A DNA stretch of 5,677 bases from Pseudomonadota bacterium (GCA_023386765.1 JAEWJD010000085.1:1-5677), one strand, 5' to 3'. Shown: positions 1-5,620, numbered from the stretch's first letter. Notes: generated by a model from the letters alone, not told the origin. A program made the numbers and translations.

Positions 1-7
1 GCGTACG

Positions 8-25
8 TTGGCACGCTTATTGCTT
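8..25 (+). promoter_or_regulatory. Sigma-54 (RpoN) promoter of glnA
   Basis: The bases TTGGCACG, CTTA and TTGCTT run consecutively here. This matches the sigma-54 consensus TGGCACG-N4-TTGC(A/T). The invariant -24 GG is at 10-11 and the -12 GC at 22-23, with the required ten bases between them. Transcription should start near base 35, leaving a leader of about 50 bases before glnA. RpoN promoters need an enhancer-bound AAA+ activator; here that is very likely the NtrC encoded in the same operon. The upstream NtrC enhancer sites would lie left of the window and cannot be seen. Confidence 0.9.
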
Positions 26-44
26 AGGTACTGATGCTGCCGGT

Positions 45-59
45 CGGGCGTGGTGCCCG
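45..59 (+). other. Small hairpin in the glnA leader
   Basis: CGGGC at 45-49 pairs with GCCCG at 55-59 around a five-base loop. It lies in the predicted untranslated leader, downstream of the inferred start of transcription and 17 bases before the ribosome binding site. It could affect leader stability, or may simply reflect GC-rich sequence. There is no T-tract after it, so it is not a terminator. It also covers the in-frame GTG codons at 50 and 53, which argues against them as starts. Confidence 0.35.
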
Positions 60-76
60 TGACGCTATTACTCAAT

Positions 77-80
77 GGAG
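77..80 (+). promoter_or_regulatory. Ribosome binding site that fixes the glnA start
   Basis: GGAG sits five bases before the ATG at 86, which is ideal spacing. The reading frame is open further upstream to a GTG at 50. Starting there would add twelve residues not typical of glutamine synthetases, and that codon has no comparable Shine-Dalgarno sequence. The ATG at 81 is in another frame. Confidence 0.8.
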
Positions 81-85
81 ATGAC

Positions 86-1498
86 ATGGCAAGCCCCCAA
101 GACGTTCTGAAAATGATTGCGGACAACGACGTCAAGTTCGTGGACTTCCGCTTCACCGACACCCTCGGGCGCGAGCATCACGTCTCCGCGCCGGCCCATA
201 CCGTCGATGAAGACAAGTTGGAAAGCGGCCAGGCCTTCGACGGCTCCTCCATTCCCGGCTGGAAGGGCATTGAGGCGTCCGACATGCTGTTGATTCCGGA
301 TGCGTCGACCGCCAACCTGGATCCGTTCCGCGAGGAACCCACCCTGATCCTGACCTGCGACGTGGTCGAACCCACGGACCTGAAGGGCTATGACCGCGAC
401 CCGCGCTCGCTGGCCAAGCGCGCCGAGGCTTACCTGAAGTCCTCGGGCCTGGGCGACACCGCCTATTTCGGTCCGGAACCTGAGTTCTTCGTGTTCGATG
501 GCGTGACCTGGAATACCGACATGTCGGGCACCTTCGTGAAGATCAAGGCCGAGCAGGCCCCCTGGTCCTCGGGCCACGACTTCGAAGGCGGCAACATGGG
601 CCACCGCCCGGCCGTCAAGGGCGGTTATTTCCCGGTGCCCCCGGTCGATGCCTTCCAGGACCTGCGCTCGGAAATGTGCCTGTTGCTGGAGCAGATGGGC
701 GTGCCGGTCGAAGTGCACCACCATGAAGTCGCCGCCGCCGGCCAGCTGGAGATCGGTACCCGCTTCAGCACGCTGGTGAACCGCGCCGACTGGAGCCAGA
801 TCATGAAGTACGTGATCCACAACGTGGCGCACGCCTACGGCAAGACGGCCACGTTCATGCCCAAGCCCGTGGTCGGCGACAACGGCTCCGGCATGCACGT
901 GCACCAGTCGATCTGGAAAGACGGCCAGAACCTGTTCGCGGGCAACGGCTACGCTGGCCTGTCCGAGTTCGCCCTGTACTACATCGGCGGCATCATCAAG
1001 CACGCCCGTGCCCTGAACGCGATCACCAACCCGGGTACCAACTCGTACAAGCGCCTCGTTCCGCACTACGAAGCCCCGGTGAAGCTGGCCTATTCGGCAC
1101 GCAACCGCTCGGCCTCGATCCGCATTCCCTATGTCGGCAACCCCAAGGCCCGCCGTGTGGAAGCGCGTTTCCCGGACCCCCTGGCCAACCCCTATCTGGC
1201 ATTCTCGGCCCTGATGATGGCGGGCCTGGACGGCGTGCAGAACAAGATCCACCCGGGCGATCCGGCCGACAAGAACCTGTACGACCTGCCGCCGGAAGAG
1301 GATGCCAAGATCCCGACCGTCTGCGCCTCGCTCGAAGAGGCCCTGGCGGCCCTGGACAAGGATCGCGAGTTCCTGACCCGTGGCGGTGTGTTCAGCAACG
1401 ACATGCTGGATGCCTATATCGATCTGAAGATGGGCGAAGTCACGCGTCTGCGCATGACGACCCACCCGATCGAGTTCGATATGTACTACAGCCTGTAA
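86..1498 (+). CDS. glnA: Type I glutamine synthetase (GSI-beta, adenylylation-regulated)
   Basis: The 470-residue product makes glutamine from glutamate, ammonia and ATP in the cytoplasm as a dodecamer; it is the main entry point for ammonium when nitrogen is scarce. The length fits enteric-type GlnA (469 residues). Visible landmarks are the beta-grasp N-terminal domain with FDGSSIPGW from residue 51, the metal/ATP motif GPEPEFF at 129-135, the HHHEVAAAGQ segment near 213-222, the nucleotide-binding signature NGSGMHVH at 266-273, the NPGTNSYKRLVPHYEAP active-site loop, and NRSASIRIP. Tyr399 in NLYDLPPEE matches the tyrosine adenylylated by GlnE (Tyr397 in E. coli numbering), so this is the covalently regulated beta subtype. 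All catalytic segments I can check are intact. The start at ATG 86 rests on the GGAG at 77-80 and the family N-terminus. A sigma-54 promoter lies directly upstream and ntrB-ntrC follow on the same strand, giving the classic glnA-ntrB-ntrC operon. Confidence 0.98.
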   Translation: MASPQDVLKMIADNDVKFVDFRFTDTLGREHHVSAPAHTVDEDKLESGQAFDGSSIPGWKGIEASDMLLIPDASTANLDPFREEPTLILTCDVVEPTDLKGYDRDPRSLAKRAEAYLKSSGLGDTAYFGPEPEFFVFDGVTWNTDMSGTFVKIKAEQAPWSSGHDFEGGNMGHRPAVKGGYFPVPPVDAFQDLRSEMCLLLEQMGVPVEVHHHEVAAAGQLEIGTRFSTLVNRADWSQIMKYVIHNVAHAYGKTATFMPKPVVGDNGSGMHVHQSIWKDGQNLFAGNGYAGLSEFALYYIGGIIKHARALNAITNPGTNSYKRLVPHYEAPVKLAYSARNRSASIRIPYVGNPKARRVEARFPDPLANPYLAFSALMMAGLDGVQNKIHPGDPADKNLYDLPPEEDAKIPTVCASLEEALAALDKDREFLTRGGVFSNDMLDAYIDLKMGEVTRLRMTTHPIEFDMYYSL

Positions 1499-1521
1499 GC
1501 CCGCAAGCCCGGCCTGCCGTC

Positions 1522-1538
1522 GGCACCACCTTGGTGCA
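1522..1538. promoter_or_regulatory. Predicted NtrC-binding site between glnA and ntrB
   Basis: The 17-base sequence GGCACCACCTTGGTGCA fits the NtrC operator consensus TGCACC-N5-GGTGCA at 11 of 12 defined positions; only the first base differs (G for T). It lies 24 bases after the glnA stop and 55 bases before the ntrB start. In enteric bacteria an NtrC site at the equivalent place overlaps the weak glnL promoter and represses it, so the same role is inferred here. I could not identify a convincing sigma-70 promoter beside it. The dyad could also form a 6-bp RNA hairpin (1523-1528 with 1532-1537), but no T-tract follows, so it is not an intrinsic terminator. Confidence 0.7.
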
Positions 1539-1553
1539 GGCGGCGGCCGCCTG
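1537..1553. repeat. GC-rich inverted repeat in the glnA-ntrB gap
   Basis: CAGGCGG at 1537-1543 is the perfect reverse complement of CCGCCTG at 1547-1553, with a three-base spacer. It directly abuts the NtrC-like site, sharing its last two bases. As RNA it would be a strong seven-pair stem between glnA and ntrB. Without a T-tract it is not an intrinsic terminator, but it could slow polymerase or protect the glnA 3' end, so that glnA message outnumbers ntrBC message. That role is inference. Confidence 0.4.
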
Positions 1554-1592
1554 CGGCGGTCCGTCGCGGATCGCCGCCCAGACTGCGAGCCC

Positions 1593-2651
1593 ATGATGAA
1601 TGTCGATGCCTTTGACCTGCTGGCCACGTCCATCTTTCTGCTGGATGCGCGCGGTCACATCGAGCATGCCAATGCGGCGGCCGAAGACCTGTTCGGTCGT
1701 TCCCGCAAGCAGTTGCGCGGGCTGGCCGCTCCGGTGCTGTTCGAGCATCCCGAAACCCTGCAGGACTCGATCGATGCCGCGGTCGCCGGCCGATTCGCCG
1801 ACCGGCGTCAGCTCTCGGCCATCCGGCGTGCGGGTGAGCCGCTGGAAGTCACGGTCACCACGGTGGCCTGCAACGGGCAACCCTGGCCTGCGCTGATCGA
1901 GACACGCGAGATCGAGCAACGCGTGCTGGCCGATCGCAATCACCGCCTGGTCGAAGAGATCGAGTCGCACCGCCAGTTGTTGCGCAACCTGGCCCACGAG
2001 GTCAAGAATCCCCTGGGCGGCTTGCGTGGCGCGGCGCAATTGCTGGAAGCCGAGTTGCCCACGCCGGCGCTCACCGAGTACACCCAGGTCATTATTTCCG
2101 AAGCGGATCGCCTGCAGGCCCTGGTGGACCGCTTGGGTGGGGCGCAGCGCGTGCCTTTGCGCACCCATGCGGTCAATATCCATGAAATCTGCGAGCGCGT
2201 GTGCGCCCTGATCCGCGCCGAATTTCGTCACGCCGTCGAGCTGGTGCGCGACTATGACGCGTCGGTGCCCGAACTCATGGGCGATGCGGCGCGCCTGATG
2301 CAGGCAGTGCTGAACGTGGCTCGCAATGCCGCGCAGGAACTGGTGCAGGCCGGCGTGGCGGTGAGCGCGCCGCGCATCATCCTGCGTACCCGGGTGGCGC
2401 GCCAGCTCATGCTGGGCGCGCGCTATCACCGGCTGGCGCTCGTGCTTTCGGTGATCGACAACGGCCCGGGCGTGCCCGACGATATCCGTGAACGCATTTT
2501 TCATCCTCTGGTGACCGCACGCGCCGGCGGCACCGGGCTGGGCCTGAGTCTGGCGCAGGATCTGGTTCAGCAACATGGCGGCATCATCGAGTTCGAGTCC
2601 CGGCCGGGGCACACCGAGTTCCGCCTGGTATTTCCGATGGAGCCGCTCTGA
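1593..2651 (+). CDS. glnL: Nitrogen sensor histidine kinase/phosphatase NtrB (NRII)
   Basis: This 352-residue cytoplasmic protein (synonym ntrB) phosphorylates NtrC under nitrogen limitation; when PII protein (GlnB) binds it under nitrogen excess it acts as a phosphatase instead. E. coli NtrB is 349 residues. A PAS domain covers about residues 5-110 with no membrane segment. The dimerisation and phosphoacceptor H-box reads LRNLAHEVKNPLGG, with His135 as the phosphorylated histidine. The HATPase_c domain follows: the N-box NVARNAAQE with Asn245, the G1 box DNGPG from Asp289, the IFHPLVTAR F-box region, and the G2 box GGTGLGL at 312-318. All catalytic boxes are intact. The start is ambiguous by one codon: ATGATG at 1593-1598 follows a weak GCGAG at 1585-1589, which is three bases from the first ATG and a better-placed six from the second. 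The stop overlaps the ntrC start, so the two are probably translationally coupled. Confidence 0.96.
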   Translation: MMNVDAFDLLATSIFLLDARGHIEHANAAAEDLFGRSRKQLRGLAAPVLFEHPETLQDSIDAAVAGRFADRRQLSAIRRAGEPLEVTVTTVACNGQPWPALIETREIEQRVLADRNHRLVEEIESHRQLLRNLAHEVKNPLGGLRGAAQLLEAELPTPALTEYTQVIISEADRLQALVDRLGGAQRVPLRTHAVNIHEICERVCALIRAEFRHAVELVRDYDASVPELMGDAARLMQAVLNVARNAAQELVQAGVAVSAPRIILRTRVARQLMLGARYHRLALVLSVIDNGPGVPDDIRERIFHPLVTARAGGTGLGLSLAQDLVQQHGGIIEFESRPGHTEFRLVFPMEPL

Positions 2652-4078
2652 TGGAATCCGTATGGATCGTTGATGACGATCAGGCCATCCGCTGGGTGCT
2701 GGAGAAAGCCCTGGCGCGTGCGGGCGTCACGACCCGCAGCTTTGCCAGCGCGGCCGACGTGCTGGAGGCCTTGTCCGAAGGCGCTCCGGCGGCGCTGGTT
2801 TCCGATATCCGGATGCCGGGTGGTGATGGCCTGGCGCTGTTGCGCCGCATCAAAACCACCCATGCCAGCCTGCCGGTGATCGTGATGACCGCCTATGCCG
2901 ATCTGGACAGTACGGTCAGCGCTTTCCAGGATGGCGCTTTTGATTACCTGGCCAAGCCTTTCGATGTGAACGAGGCGGTCGCCTTGATCGAGCGCGCCCT
3001 GCGCGAATCCGAGCCGCCCGCCGAAGTGGCCGCTGCCGACAACGGCGCGCAGCCCTGGATGATGACGCAGTCGTCGTCCACGGCCATGCAGGAAGTGTTC
3101 CGCGCCATCGGGCGTCTGGCGCAATCCAAGGTCACGGTGCTGATCACCGGCGAATCCGGCACCGGCAAAGAACTGGTGGCACGTGCACTGCATGCGCACG
3201 GTGCACGTGCCAGCGGGCCGTTCGTGGCGCTCAATGCGGCCGCCATTCCACGCGACTTGCTGGAGGCCGAGCTGTTCGGCCATGAGCGTGGTGCGTTCAC
3301 CGGCGCCAACACCCTGCGCCGGGGGCGTTTCGAGGAGGCGCATGGCGGCACCTTGTTCCTGGATGAAATCGGCGACATGCCTATCGAGCTGCAGACGCGC
3401 CTGTTGCGGGTGCTGGCCGAGGGCGGCTTTTATCGGGTGGGCGGCTCGCAGCTGTTGCGGGTGGATGTGCGTATCGTGGCGGCCACTCACCAGCCGCTGG
3501 AGCGGCGGGTCGAGCAGGGCCTGTTCCGCGAAGATCTGTTTCATCGCTTGAATGTGATTCGCCTGCGTCTGCCGCCTTTGCGCGAGCGGACCGAAGATAT
3601 TGCCGGACTGGCGCGTCATTTCCTGGCCTTGAGCGCCCGGACGCTGGGCGTACCCGCCAAGCGGTTGACCCAGGACGCCATGCAGGCGCTGGCGCGCTTT
3701 GACTTTCCCGGCAATGTCCGCCAATTAGAGAACTTCTGTCACTGGATGACGGTGATGTCGGCCGGGCAGGTCATCGACCGCGACGATCTGCCCCCGGAGT
3801 TGCGCCAGTCCGTCGCGCAGGCTGCTTCCACGGGGCAGGGCGGCGACTGGCAGCGCGCCTTGCAGCGCGAAGCGCAGCAACGCCTGGCCGCGGGTGAACC
3901 GGCCTTGATGGCCAGCCTGACCCGTCAGTTTGAAACCATTCTGCTGGAAAGCGCGTTGCAGGCCACGCGCGGGCGGCGGGTCGAGGCTGCCGCCCGGCTG
4001 GGTATCGGGCGCAACACCATCACCCGCAAGCTGCGCGAGCTCGGGCTCTCCGACGAACCGGAAAACGAGCCATCCTAG
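2651..4078 (+). CDS. ntrC: Nitrogen response regulator NtrC (NRI), sigma-54 activator
   Basis: This 475-residue protein (synonym glnG) binds enhancer DNA, oligomerises when phosphorylated by NtrB, and hydrolyses ATP to open RpoN promoters such as the one in front of glnA. Three domains appear in the expected order. The receiver spans about 1-120, with the acidic pocket Asp8-Asp10, phosphoacceptor Asp52 in SDIRMPGGDG, Thr80 and Lys102. The AAA+ domain spans about 138-370, with Walker A GESGTGKE at 167-174, the sigma-54-contacting loop GAFTGA at 214-219, Walker B GTLFLDE ending at Asp238-Glu239, and a sensor II-type region at FPGNVRQLEN. The C-terminal Fis-type helix-turn-helix lies at about 444-466 (VEAAARLGIGRNTITRKL). 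Every key residue is present. ATG at 2651 shares its A with the ntrB stop (TGATG), a coupled arrangement. A 12-base inverted repeat lies inside the gene at 3177-3212. The next gene starts 360 bases later, beyond a terminator. Confidence 0.97.
   Translation: MESVWIVDDDQAIRWVLEKALARAGVTTRSFASAADVLEALSEGAPAALVSDIRMPGGDGLALLRRIKTTHASLPVIVMTAYADLDSTVSAFQDGAFDYLAKPFDVNEAVALIERALRESEPPAEVAAADNGAQPWMMTQSSSTAMQEVFRAIGRLAQSKVTVLITGESGTGKELVARALHAHGARASGPFVALNAAAIPRDLLEAELFGHERGAFTGANTLRRGRFEEAHGGTLFLDEIGDMPIELQTRLLRVLAEGGFYRVGGSQLLRVDVRIVAATHQPLERRVEQGLFREDLFHRLNVIRLRLPPLRERTEDIAGLARHFLALSARTLGVPAKRLTQDAMQALARFDFPGNVRQLENFCHWMTVMSAGQVIDRDDLPPELRQSVAQAASTGQGGDWQRALQREAQQRLAAGEPALMASLTRQFETILLESALQATRGRRVEAAARLGIGRNTITRKLRELGLSDEPENEPS
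3177..3212. repeat. Perfect 12-base inverted repeat inside ntrC
   Basis: TGGCACGTGCAC at 3177-3188 is the exact reverse complement of GTGCACGTGCCA at 3201-3212, with a 12-base spacer. Each arm contains the eight-base palindrome GCACGTGC (3179-3186 and 3203-3210). The repeat encodes the stretch just after Walker A (about LVARALHAHGARAS), so codon choice may be partly dictated by the protein. Half-site-like TGCAC and GGTGCA occur within it, but their spacing is ten bases instead of the five of an NtrC box. Function unknown; it could form a stable mRNA hairpin. Confidence 0.6.
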
Positions 4079-4125
4079 GGAAACTACCCTGGCCTTTAGG
4101 CTCCTGAACCGGGTATCATCCCGCC

Positions 4126-4275
4126 GCCTACTGGGCCGGGTGATGCGCGCATCGGCGCTATGCCCTCATCGTGCGCAGGGGTTGCCGCTGCTGCGGCGGC
4201 AAGCGCGATCCCTGGTTGAAAGCCTCCCGATTCTGCCCGAGCGGCAAGACAGGCCCACGTTCGGGGCCTTTTCTT
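4126..4275 (+). ncRNA. Candidate small RNA or ntrC 3' UTR-derived RNA
   Basis: This stretch of about 150 bases ends in an intrinsic terminator and contains foldable elements. CAGGG at 4176-4180 pairs with CCCTG at 4210-4214, enclosing TTGCCGC at 4182-4188 paired with GCGGCAA at 4196-4202; the palindrome at 4142-4153 lies upstream. A TATCAT at 4114-4119 could be the -10 of its own promoter, placing a start near 4126, but no good -35 sits 16-18 bases upstream. It does not resemble 6S RNA, 4.5S RNA, RNase P RNA, tmRNA or a tRNA as far as I can judge by eye. It may be only the untranslated tail of the ntrC message. The start coordinate is a guess. Confidence 0.3.
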
Positions 4276-4277
4276 GC
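4244..4277 (+). terminator. Intrinsic terminator downstream of ntrC
   Basis: AGGCCC at 4251-4256 pairs with GGGCCT at 4264-4269 around the loop ACGTTCG, followed directly by TTTCTT. The 3' arm plus tail has six T residues in seven bases from 4269. An outer pair, GCAAGA at 4244-4249 with TCTTGC at 4272-4277, can extend the stem past a small internal loop. It should end transcripts from the glnA-ntrB-ntrC operon about 190 bases after the ntrC stop. The reverse strand lacks a matching T-tract after the stem, so it reads as a + strand terminator. Confidence 0.75.
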
Positions 4278-4296
4278 GTCAGCCGGGCCAGAAGGG

Positions 4297-4324
4297 TTTC
4301 CGTCTGAAACAAAAGGCGTATGCT
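4297..4324 (+). promoter_or_regulatory. Possible weak sigma-70 promoter for the transporter gene
   Basis: TATGCT at 4319-4324 is a fair -10 match. TTTCCG at 4297-4302, 16 bases upstream, is a poor -35. A start of transcription near 4331 would give a leader of about 108 bases containing the nested stem at 4342-4396. The dyad GTTTC-N5-GAAAC at 4296-4310 overlaps the -35 position and could be a regulator site. A promoter is needed somewhere between the terminator at 4277 and the gene, but this particular assignment is tentative. Confidence 0.3.
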
Positions 4325-4341
4325 CTCAAACCTTGACGCTT

Positions 4342-4396
4342 GAAGTCGGGGTCCGCGCAGCAAGTTCGCCCTGCCAGGGGCGAGACGCGCGGCTTC
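4342..4396 (+). other. Nested stem-loop in the leader of the transporter gene
   Basis: Three collinear paired segments nest inside one another: GAAG 4342-4345 with CTTC 4393-4396; CCGCGC 4353-4358 with GCGCGG 4387-4392; and CGCCC 4367-4371 with GGGCG 4378-4382. On the 3' side the outer two arms are contiguous, while the 5' side has a seven-base bulge. The structure ends about 27 bases before the ribosome binding site. It might be a cis-regulatory RNA or a stability element. It matches no riboswitch family I recognise. Confidence 0.4.
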
Positions 4397-4438
4397 GATG
4401 ATCCAAATTCCGAGACCGACTATAAGGTGCTAACAACC

Positions 4439-5593
4439 ATGCAATCCAAGACCAAGACGCTTCTGGCTGCCCTGATCGCGGCCGGCATCATTCCGGCTGC
4501 CAGCGCGGCTGACATCAAGCTGGGCGTGGCTGAGGCCCTGTCCGGCGGCGCCGCCCAGTACGGTGCCTCCATCCGTAACGGCTTCGAGCTGGCTGCCGCC
4601 GAGATCAACGGCCAAGGCGGCGTGAACGGCGACAAGATCGTGCTGGTGGTCGAGGACGAACAGGGCAAGAAAGAAGAAGCCATCAACGTCTTCAAGAAGC
4701 TGATCTTCAAGGACAACGTGCTGCTGGTGTTCGGCCCCACGCTGTCGAACTCCGCCCAGGCTGCCGACCCCATCGCGCAGGCTTCCAAGGTTGTCGTCTT
4801 CGGCACCTCGAACACCGCCGATGGCATCACCAGCATCGGCAACTATGTGTTCCGCAATTCGGTCACCGAAGCCGACGTGCTGCCGGCCACCATCTCCACG
4901 GTCAAGGAAAAGACCGGCCTGAAGAACGTGGCCGTGCTCTATGGCAACGACGACGTCATCACCAAGAGCGGCTACGACAACATCAAGAAGGCGCTGGAAG
5001 ACCAGAAGAGCCCGGTCACCACGACCGAAACCTTCGCCAAGGGCGACGTGGACTTCAAGGCCCAATTGACCAAGATCAAGGGCACCAATCCCGACGCCAT
5101 CGTGTTGTCGGCGCTGCTGGCCGAGGGCGCGCCCATCATGGTGCAAGCTCGCCAGCTGGGCCTGAACGTGCCGGTCATCGGCGGCAACGGCATGAACTCG
5201 GTCAAGATTTTTGATCTGGCTCCGGGCGGCGCTTCCAACAACCTGTGGATCGGCAGCCCCTGGTCGATCGAAAACCAGACCCCGCAGAACACCAAGTTCA
5301 TCGACGCCTACAAGGCCAAGTACGGCAATGCGCCGGACCAGTTCGCCGCCCAGTCGTACGATGCCTTGTACATCGTGGCCCAAGCCCTGAAGAACACCCA
5401 GTTCAGCGGCAACATCACCAAGGACCGCGCGGCGCTGCGCGATGCGCTGCCGGGCGTGGAGTGGACCGGTGCAACCGGCCCCTTCAAGTTCCGTCAGGTC
5501 AATGACCGCGCCGGCAAGCCGGCCGGCTACGACGCCGACCAGGCGCCCATCGTGAGCGTGCCCCGTGATGGCAAGTACGTCATCGAAAACTAA
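4439..5593 (+). CDS. Branched-chain amino acid ABC transporter periplasmic binding protein (LivJ/LivK family)
   Basis: The 384-residue product is a secreted type I periplasmic binding protein (Peripla_BP_6 family) that captures an amino acid, probably leucine, isoleucine or valine, and delivers it to a LivHMGF-type membrane transporter. The signal peptide is clear: Lys4 and Lys6, a hydrophobic core at about 8-21, and a cleavage site after Ala23 or Ala24 (ASA-AD). The mature protein opens with DIKLGVAEALSGGAAQYG and continues with NGFELAAAEINGQGGVNG and EDEQ at 72-75, all typical of the family. There is no cysteine, so it is neither a lipoprotein nor disulphide-bonded like E. coli LivJ. AAGGTG at 4424-4429, nine bases before ATG 4439, is the likely ribosome binding site. 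The frame is open further upstream, but only this start gives a proper signal peptide. Permease and ATPase genes are not in the window and may follow to the right. The exact ligand cannot be read from sequence; related proteins bind other amino acids, amides or aromatic acids. Confidence 0.9.
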   Translation: MQSKTKTLLAALIAAGIIPAASAADIKLGVAEALSGGAAQYGASIRNGFELAAAEINGQGGVNGDKIVLVVEDEQGKKEEAINVFKKLIFKDNVLLVFGPTLSNSAQAADPIAQASKVVVFGTSNTADGITSIGNYVFRNSVTEADVLPATISTVKEKTGLKNVAVLYGNDDVITKSGYDNIKKALEDQKSPVTTTETFAKGDVDFKAQLTKIKGTNPDAIVLSALLAEGAPIMVQARQLGLNVPVIGGNGMNSVKIFDLAPGGASNNLWIGSPWSIENQTPQNTKFIDAYKAKYGNAPDQFAAQSYDALYIVAQALKNTQFSGNITKDRAALRDALPGVEWTGATGPFKFRQVNDRAGKPAGYDADQAPIVSVPRDGKYVIEN

Positions 5594-5606
5594 GCAGTAA
5601 CGGGTC

Positions 5607-5620
5607 CCCTCGACCGAGGG
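5607..5620 (+). other. Small hairpin just after the transporter gene
   Basis: CCCTC at 5607-5611 pairs with GAGGG at 5616-5620 around a GACC loop, 13 bases after the stop codon. No T-tract follows. It could protect the 3' end of the binding-protein message or act together with the terminator further downstream. Confidence 0.35.

Larger units (their letters stand above)
4079..4438 (+). other. 360-base intergenic region with stem-loops and a terminator
   Basis: No convincing protein gene is present on either strand in this gap. From left to right it holds: an AT-rich TATCAT in GC-rich surroundings at 4114-4119; a perfect palindrome GATGCGCGCATC at 4142-4153; a two-part stem at 4176-4214; an intrinsic terminator at 4244-4277; a GTTTC/GAAAC dyad at 4296-4310; a possible -10 TATGCT at 4319-4324; and a nested stem-loop at 4342-4396 just before the transporter gene. 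The part before the terminator could be the 3' UTR of ntrC or a separate small RNA. The part after it probably contains the promoter and leader of the transporter gene. Confidence 0.75.

Noticed and set aside
50..85. Upstream GTG start for glnA adding 12 residues
   Set aside because: No Shine-Dalgarno at proper spacing, the codon is inside a potential hairpin, and family members begin at the position matching ATG 86, which has GGAG five bases upstream.
1523..1553. Intrinsic terminator between glnA and ntrB
   Set aside because: Two stems can form, but no T-tract follows either, and the first matches an NtrC operator better than a terminator.
68..1633. Long open frame on the - strand across glnA, and similar ones at 1440-2612, 2567-3724 and 4430-5656
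   Set aside because: All mirror well-identified + strand genes, have low-complexity His/Gln/Arg/Gly-rich products and match no family I recognise. Long antisense frames are expected in GC-rich coding DNA.
3184..3205. NtrC-binding site inside ntrC (TGCACT and GGTGCA)
   Set aside because: The half-sites are ten bases apart, not five, so they do not fit the NtrC dyad; reported only as an inverted repeat.
4333..4338. TTGACG as the -35 element of the transporter promoter
   Set aside because: It is a good -35 match, but no AT-rich -10 hexamer occurs 16-18 bases downstream; the sequence there is GC-rich.
4166..4401. Small open frames on both strands in the ntrC-to-transporter gap
   Set aside because: Arg/Ser/Cys-rich products without recognisable motifs, no good ribosome binding sites, and they run across the terminator and stem-loops.
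4421..4426. TATAAG as a -10 element
   Set aside because: It overlaps the ribosome binding site and would start transcription almost at the ATG; no -35 is found at proper spacing.
4340..4438. N-terminal extension of the transporter protein by 33 residues
   Set aside because: It would bury the signal peptide inside the protein; the start at 4439 gives a normal signal sequence and has AAGGTG upstream.
4079..4438. tRNA, 6S RNA, 4.5S RNA or known riboswitch in the long gap
   Set aside because: I see no cloverleaf, TTCGA-type T-loop, SRP core sequence or riboswitch core that I recognise; the structure is left as an unnamed candidate.
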